Assembly (NCBI GenBank): GCA_023436145.1
Contig: JAEZKP010000041.1
Span: 1 to 10,280 of the forward strand
Length of the DNA: 10,280 nucleotides
Direction: 5' to 3'
DNA from: Fibrobacterota bacterium
Lineage (GTDB): Bacteria > Fibrobacterota > Chitinivibrionia > Chitinivibrionales > Chitinispirillaceae
Below the pieces are notes generated by a model, which was not told the DNA's origin, ran no database searches, and was given only the letters and a program-made list of their open reading frames with translations. Of this stretch, positions 7,332 to 10,280 are shown in pieces (the stretch's first letter is position 1; every line of letters begins with the position of its first letter). Made by a program: the position numbers and the translations under genes.

Positions 7332-8000
7332 TCATATTGAAGGTTTTGAAGTATGACGGATTATTCTGGCTTCAGCCATGTAAATAACATCTTCTGCTAT
7401 ATTGGTTGCATGATCTCCGATTCGTTCCAGAGAACGGGATATGGCGATAAAATTTAGAAAGGGATCTACGAGTCCAGGTTTACTAAGTATTGCCTCTCTG
7501 GCTTTTGAATACATTTGGCGGTTTAAGCCGTCCAGTTCATCATCTGCATCACACACTTCTAAAGCCAGCCTGACATCCAGACGGATCAGTGAATCCAGGC
7601 TTTTTTTGAGCATCTTACTGGTGCAGCCATACATTGCAGAGAAATCAAAACTCAATTTAATATCTGTGCAGTGCTTTACCAGATTTACAGTACGTTCGGC
7701 AATTTTAACAGCCAGATCTCCTATTCTTTCCAGATCGCTGTTCAATTTGAGGACAGACACAATAAACCGCAGATCCACTGCAACCGGTTGATAAAGTGCC
7801 AGAATCTTCAGACACTCCTCCTCCACATCAATTTCCATCTGATCTATCTGGTTATCTTTTTTTATCACTTTTTCAGCGGACACCGCATCCAGATTCTCCA
7901 CCGATTTCACCGCCTCAGCCACGCTCTCCTCTACCAGAGTTGCCAATGTAAGGACTTTTTTTTTCAGCATTTCTATTGCATGTGAAAGATGCATGGACAT
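7332..8000 (-). CDS. phoU: Phosphate signalling regulator PhoU
   Basis: A 222-residue, all-helical cytoplasmic protein of two tandem PhoU domains (about 10-105 and 115-210). Each half carries the family's acidic metal-binding pattern: KDNQIDQME (48-56) with SDLERIGDLA (88-97), and DADDELDGLN (151-160) with RSLERIGDHATNIAED (189-204). In the family PhoU links the Pst transporter to the PhoR kinase and represses the Pho response when phosphate is ample, and can also restrain uptake. It starts 20 bases after pstB with an AAGGAG 9 nt before the ATG, so it is co-transcribed with pstB. Length is normal and no key motif is missing. Confidence 0.95.
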   Translation of the reverse strand: MSMHLSHAIEMLKKKVLTLATLVEESVAEAVKSVENLDAVSAEKVIKKDNQIDQMEIDVEEECLKILALYQPVAVDLRFIVSVLKLNSDLERIGDLAVKIAERTVNLVKHCTDIKLSFDFSAMYGCTSKMLKKSLDSLIRLDVRLALEVCDADDELDGLNRQMYSKAREAILSKPGLVDPFLNFIAISRSLERIGDHATNIAEDVIYMAEARIIRHTSKPSI

Positions 8001-8020
8001 AATGTTCGACTCCTTTTTTC

Positions 8021-8794
8021 TTAACCGAAACGTCCGGTAATATAATCTTCAGTTTGCCTCTCTTTGGGTTGAGTGAAAATTTTGCGGGTTTGATCAAATT
8101 CAATTAGTTTACCTTCAAAGAAAAAGGCGGTGAAATCTGAGACTCTGGAAGCTTGCTGCATGTTGTGAGTTACAATTATAATGGTATAGTTTTCCTTTAG
8201 ATTCCCTATAAGATCTTCTATACGACTGGTTGAGCGGGGGTCCAGAGCGCTTGCTGGTTCATCCATTAGTAAAATTTCAGGTTCTACTGCCAGTGCGCGG
8301 GCGATGCATAATCGTTGTTGCTGACCACCGGAAAGCCCCAATGCGCTCTTTTCCAGTCTGTCCTTTACTTCATTCCATAACCCGGCCTGGATAAGACTTC
8401 TTTCCACTATCTGCTCAAGGTTTCTTCGGTCTTTGCGACCATGAATACGAGGCCCGAAAGCCACATTCTCAAAGATTGATTTTGGAAATGGATTGGATTT
8501 CTGAAAAACCATTCCCACCTTTTTGCGTAAAGAAACCACATCGATTCCATTTTTATAGATATTTACTTTGTCTATAAAAACATTACCGCTGATCCAGGTG
8601 TTCCCGATTATATCGTTCATCCGGTTCAGTGTTCTTAAGAGCGTTGATTTTCCACAACCGGAAGGGCCGATAAAGGCGGTAACCTGTTTTTGGGGAATTT
8701 GTATGGAGATGTTATGTAATGCCTGAGTTTGGCCATAGAAAAAGTTCAGTTTTTCTATATTAATTTTTATCTCTTCATCTACTACCGGTACCAT
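8021..8794 (-). CDS. pstB: Phosphate ABC transporter ATPase PstB
   Basis: A 257-residue ABC ATPase that powers the PstCA permease on its cytoplasmic face. Seen in order: Walker A GPSGCGKST (43-51), the PstB-typical LLRTLNRMND (52-61), Q-loop Gln98 in VFQKSNPFPKSIFENVAFG, signature LSGGQQQR (154-161), Walker B ILLMDEP (174-180), the D-loop SALDP and H-loop His210 in IIIVTHNMQQA. All catalytic residues are intact and the C-terminus (EDYITGRFG) is the usual one. The start ATG has GGAGGAG close upstream. It is first gene of the pstB-phoU unit, which lies upstream of and in the same direction as porin-pstSCA, rather than following pstA as in the classic pstSCAB-phoU order. Confidence 0.97.
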   Translation of the reverse strand: MVPVVDEEIKINIEKLNFFYGQTQALHNISIQIPQKQVTAFIGPSGCGKSTLLRTLNRMNDIIGNTWISGNVFIDKVNIYKNGIDVVSLRKKVGMVFQKSNPFPKSIFENVAFGPRIHGRKDRRNLEQIVERSLIQAGLWNEVKDRLEKSALGLSGGQQQRLCIARALAVEPEILLMDEPASALDPRSTSRIEDLIGNLKENYTIIIVTHNMQQASRVSDFTAFFFEGKLIEFDQTRKIFTQPKERQTEDYITGRFG

Positions 8795-8844
8795 TCTTCT
8801 CCTCCATTTCTTACCCCGCGCCTACAATCCGCGTTTCCCAGTAT

Positions 8845-8900
8845 TTAATATCACTTTTCATTGTTAGAGTTGTATGAGAAGCTGGTTAGGGTTTTCTTAG
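8845..8900 (-). promoter_or_regulatory. Putative PHO-box array and promoter of pstB-phoU
   Basis: In minus sense four 5-mers fall at exact 11-bp steps: CTAAG (8900-8896), CTAAC (8889-8885), CTCAT (8878-8874) and CTAAC (8867-8863). After the last come 12 nt and TATTAA (8850-8845), a -10-like box. The promoter-proximal part matches the porin promoter in both sequence (CTAACAAT, then 7 nt, then GATATT) and spacing. This is what an array of tandem PhoB-type dimer sites would look like. The region is also shared with the divergent plus-strand gene, but its -10 orientation points to pstB. Confidence 0.6.
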
Positions 8901-8934
8901 CTGTAACTTCTCTGCCCAAATTAAAGGCATGAGC

Positions 8935-8979
8935 TTTGCAGTACAATTTATTGCGCCAGATTGTGATAAATGTTGCAAA
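8935..8979 (+). other. Nested inverted repeat before the dehydrogenase-like gene
   Basis: TTTGCA (8935-8940) pairs with TGCAAA (8974-8979), and TTTAT (8947-8951) with ATAAA (8966-8970), just before the GGGAGG ribosome binding site. It could be an operator or a leader hairpin, but it is AT-rich and may be chance. No convincing -35/-10 pair for the plus-strand gene stands out. Confidence 0.25.
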
Positions 8980-8993
8980 TAGGGAGGATTAAG

Positions 8994-9989
8994 ATGTCTT
9001 TTTCCATAAGCAGCACTATTTCTATTAGCCCCCAGGGAGAAAAATTCACTTTACCCTCAAAAGATGAATTTCAAAATGAATTTAAGCGCCTCAGAACCCT
9101 GACGGATTCAGCCAGATCCCAGCAAAAAGAAGTGGTGGTGGTATTGGGTAGTGGTTTCAGTACTGCTGTAATGGCTGCAATTATCGCTGATTCTAAAAAC
9201 AATAATGGTGAAAATTCTAAATTTGTCATATGGTACCAAAACTTCTCAGCACAAAACTACTGGAAAATTCCCACGTTCAATAAAGGTCAATCTCCCGTCA
9301 AAACAGCAGATCCTCTTGTCGCAGAACTCATCTCCAGCACGGTTAACCATAGCCGGAATCTGACTGCCACATATAATACAGATTGCCTCTCTCTGGCCGA
9401 TTGTGTGATAGCTGATGCACAATGTGATGATCCGAATAATGAACCCGGTGAACTTTTCAGTACAGAAATCCAGACCAATGAACTCAAGGCTACCATGAAA
9501 GCTATTGGAGAGAAGATCTCCCCTTATTGCCTGGTACTGGTTGAATCTGCGGCGGCTCCAGGTACTACTGAGTTTGTGGCTTACCCGGTGTTGAAAAATG
9601 AATTTGACATTCGTGAAATTGAAAACGAACCACTTCTGGCACATAGCTTTCGGGGAATAGTCACTTCCGAGAAAGATTATGTTTCCAATATCCGAAAATT
9701 CTGGAGAGTTTGTGCAGGTTGCAACGATAATTCCCGCAGAAGAGTACAGGCATTCTTAAAAAGCATTCATCCGGAAAACCACCAGGTGACCGTTTTTGAA
9801 CGCCCTATAGAATCCGAAACTACAATGATAATCGAAAACTCCTACAAAACGACTCTTCTGGCGCTTTACAACGAATGGAACCTGTTTGCAGAACGCAATG
9901 GTGTAAACTTTTCCAAAGTCATTGAGGCCATCAGACGGCATCCTGCACATAGCAATCTGTTTTTCACTGACTCCCCTCCCGAAGGATAG
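8994..9989 (+). pseudogene. Decayed nucleotide-sugar dehydrogenase (UDP-glucose/GDP-mannose dehydrogenase family)
   Basis: A 331-residue open frame. I chose the ATG at 8994, which has GGAGG 6 nt upstream; an earlier ATG at 8970 would place that site inside the gene. Family resemblance: beta-alpha-beta start EVVVVLGSGFSTAVMA (46-61), KFVIWYQ and YWKIPTFNKGQSPV, APGTTEFVAYPVLK (188-201), FWRVCAG, RPIESET (270-276), ENSYKTTLLALYNEWNLFAERNGV and EAIRRHPAHSN. Intact members oxidise a sugar nucleotide to the uronate. Defects: the third glycine of GxGxxG is Thr57; Met278 stands where the catalytic Lys is expected; the region normally reading about YERVMPG is FRGIVTS; and the protein stops before the GGYC-LPKD cysteine motif and the entire C-terminal domain. 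In the +1 frame, LPKDSLGL follows at 9976-9999, suggesting a deletion plus frameshift. Probably a pseudogene; a truncated non-catalytic protein is possible. Confidence 0.7.
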
Positions 9990-9999
9990 TTTAGGCTTA
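9976..9999 (+). pseudogene. Out-of-frame remnant of the dehydrogenase LPKD motif
   Basis: In the +1 frame relative to the preceding gene, the bases read LPKDSLGL, matching the segment that follows the active-site cysteine in nucleotide-sugar dehydrogenases. Counting from the last in-frame match (NLFF), about 10 nt remain where roughly 27 would be expected. This fits a loss of about 17 nt that removed the glycine-rich PG-GGYC segment and shifted the frame. The likeness is short, so this is an inference. Confidence 0.45.
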
Positions 10000-10032
10000 A
10001 TTCAACCAGATACTATTTCTATAGTCAACAGT

Positions 10033-10280
10033 TTCCTCAATTCCTCAATTCCTCAATTCCTCAATTCCTCAATTCCTCAATTCCTCAATCCTCAATCCTC
10101 AATCCTCAATCCTCAATCCTCAATCCTCAATCCTCAATCCACAATCCACAATCCACAATCCACAATCCTCAATCCTCAATCCTCAATCCTCAATCCTCAA
10201 TCCTCAATCCTCAATCCTCAATCCTCAATCCTCAATCCACAATCCACAATCCACAATCCACAATCCTCAATCCTCAATCC
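10033..10280. repeat. Tandem 8-mer/7-mer repeat array with higher-order structure
   Basis: Seven copies of TTCCTCAA (10033-10088) are followed without interruption by 7-mers: 7 TCCTCAA (10089-10137), 4 TCCACAA (10138-10165), 10 TCCTCAA (10166-10235), 4 TCCACAA (10236-10263), then 2 TCCTCAA and a partial unit at the edge. The variant blocks recur at 98 bp (14 units), so blocks, not only single units, have been copied. The 8-to-7 step is loss of one T. No spacers are present, so it is not CRISPR. The plus strand has no stop in the frame that follows the LPKD remnant; the minus strand contains regular TGA. It begins about 33 bases after the decayed dehydrogenase remnant and continues beyond the window. 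Confidence 0.95.

Noticed and set aside
383..7985. Plus-strand ORFs of 60-150 codons opposite phoR, pstA, pstC, pstS, porin and phoU
   Set aside because: Each lies antisense within a well-supported gene and has no family resemblance; they are frame shadows.
8961..8980. CRP-like site (TGTGA-N6-TTGCA)
   Set aside because: Only one half-site matches, and the position overlaps the leader of a likely pseudogene.
10033..10280. CRISPR array
   Set aside because: Units are 7-8 bases, directly abutting, with no unique spacers.

Overview
The window is a nearly self-contained phosphate-starvation (Pho/Pst) locus of a diderm, Gram-negative-type bacterium. A beta-barrel porin and Sec-type signal peptides imply an outer membrane. 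The DNA is moderately AT-rich and start sites carry AGGAG-type ribosome binding sites. I cannot place the phylum from sequence alone.

Eight genes run leftward on the minus strand. Read in transcription order they are pstB (ABC ATPase) and phoU, a 408-base intergenic region, a phosphate-porin-like OprO/OprP-family gene, pstS (phosphate-binding protein), pstC and pstA (permeases), phoB (response regulator) and phoR (sensor kinase). Genes within each block are separated by 13 to 71 bases or overlap by 4. The block looks like two consecutive transcription units: pstB-phoU, and porin-pstSCA-phoBR. Together they encode outer-membrane entry, periplasmic capture, inner-membrane import, the PhoU brake and the two-component switch.

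Both units are preceded by the same architecture: CTAAC-type motifs repeated every 11 bp (two copies before the porin, four graded copies before pstB), then exactly 12 nt and a TATTTT/TATTAA -10-like box. This is the best candidate for the local PHO box. The porin unit would have a leader of roughly 200 nt, with a 15-codon GTG-initiated mini-ORF behind an AGGAGGTG ribosome binding site.

To the right, divergent from pstB, lies a plus-strand relative of nucleotide-sugar (UDP-glucose/GDP-mannose type) dehydrogenases. It looks like a decayed gene: the third Rossmann glycine, the expected catalytic lysine and the cysteine segment are missing. A +1-frame LPKD remnant suggests a short deletion and frameshift close to its end. 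The window closes in a tandem array that moves from 8-mers (TTCCTCAA) to 7-mers (TCCTCAA), with blocks of four TCCACAA variants recurring 98 bp apart. The array runs off the right edge. Bases 1-135, left of phoR, hold no feature I can support.
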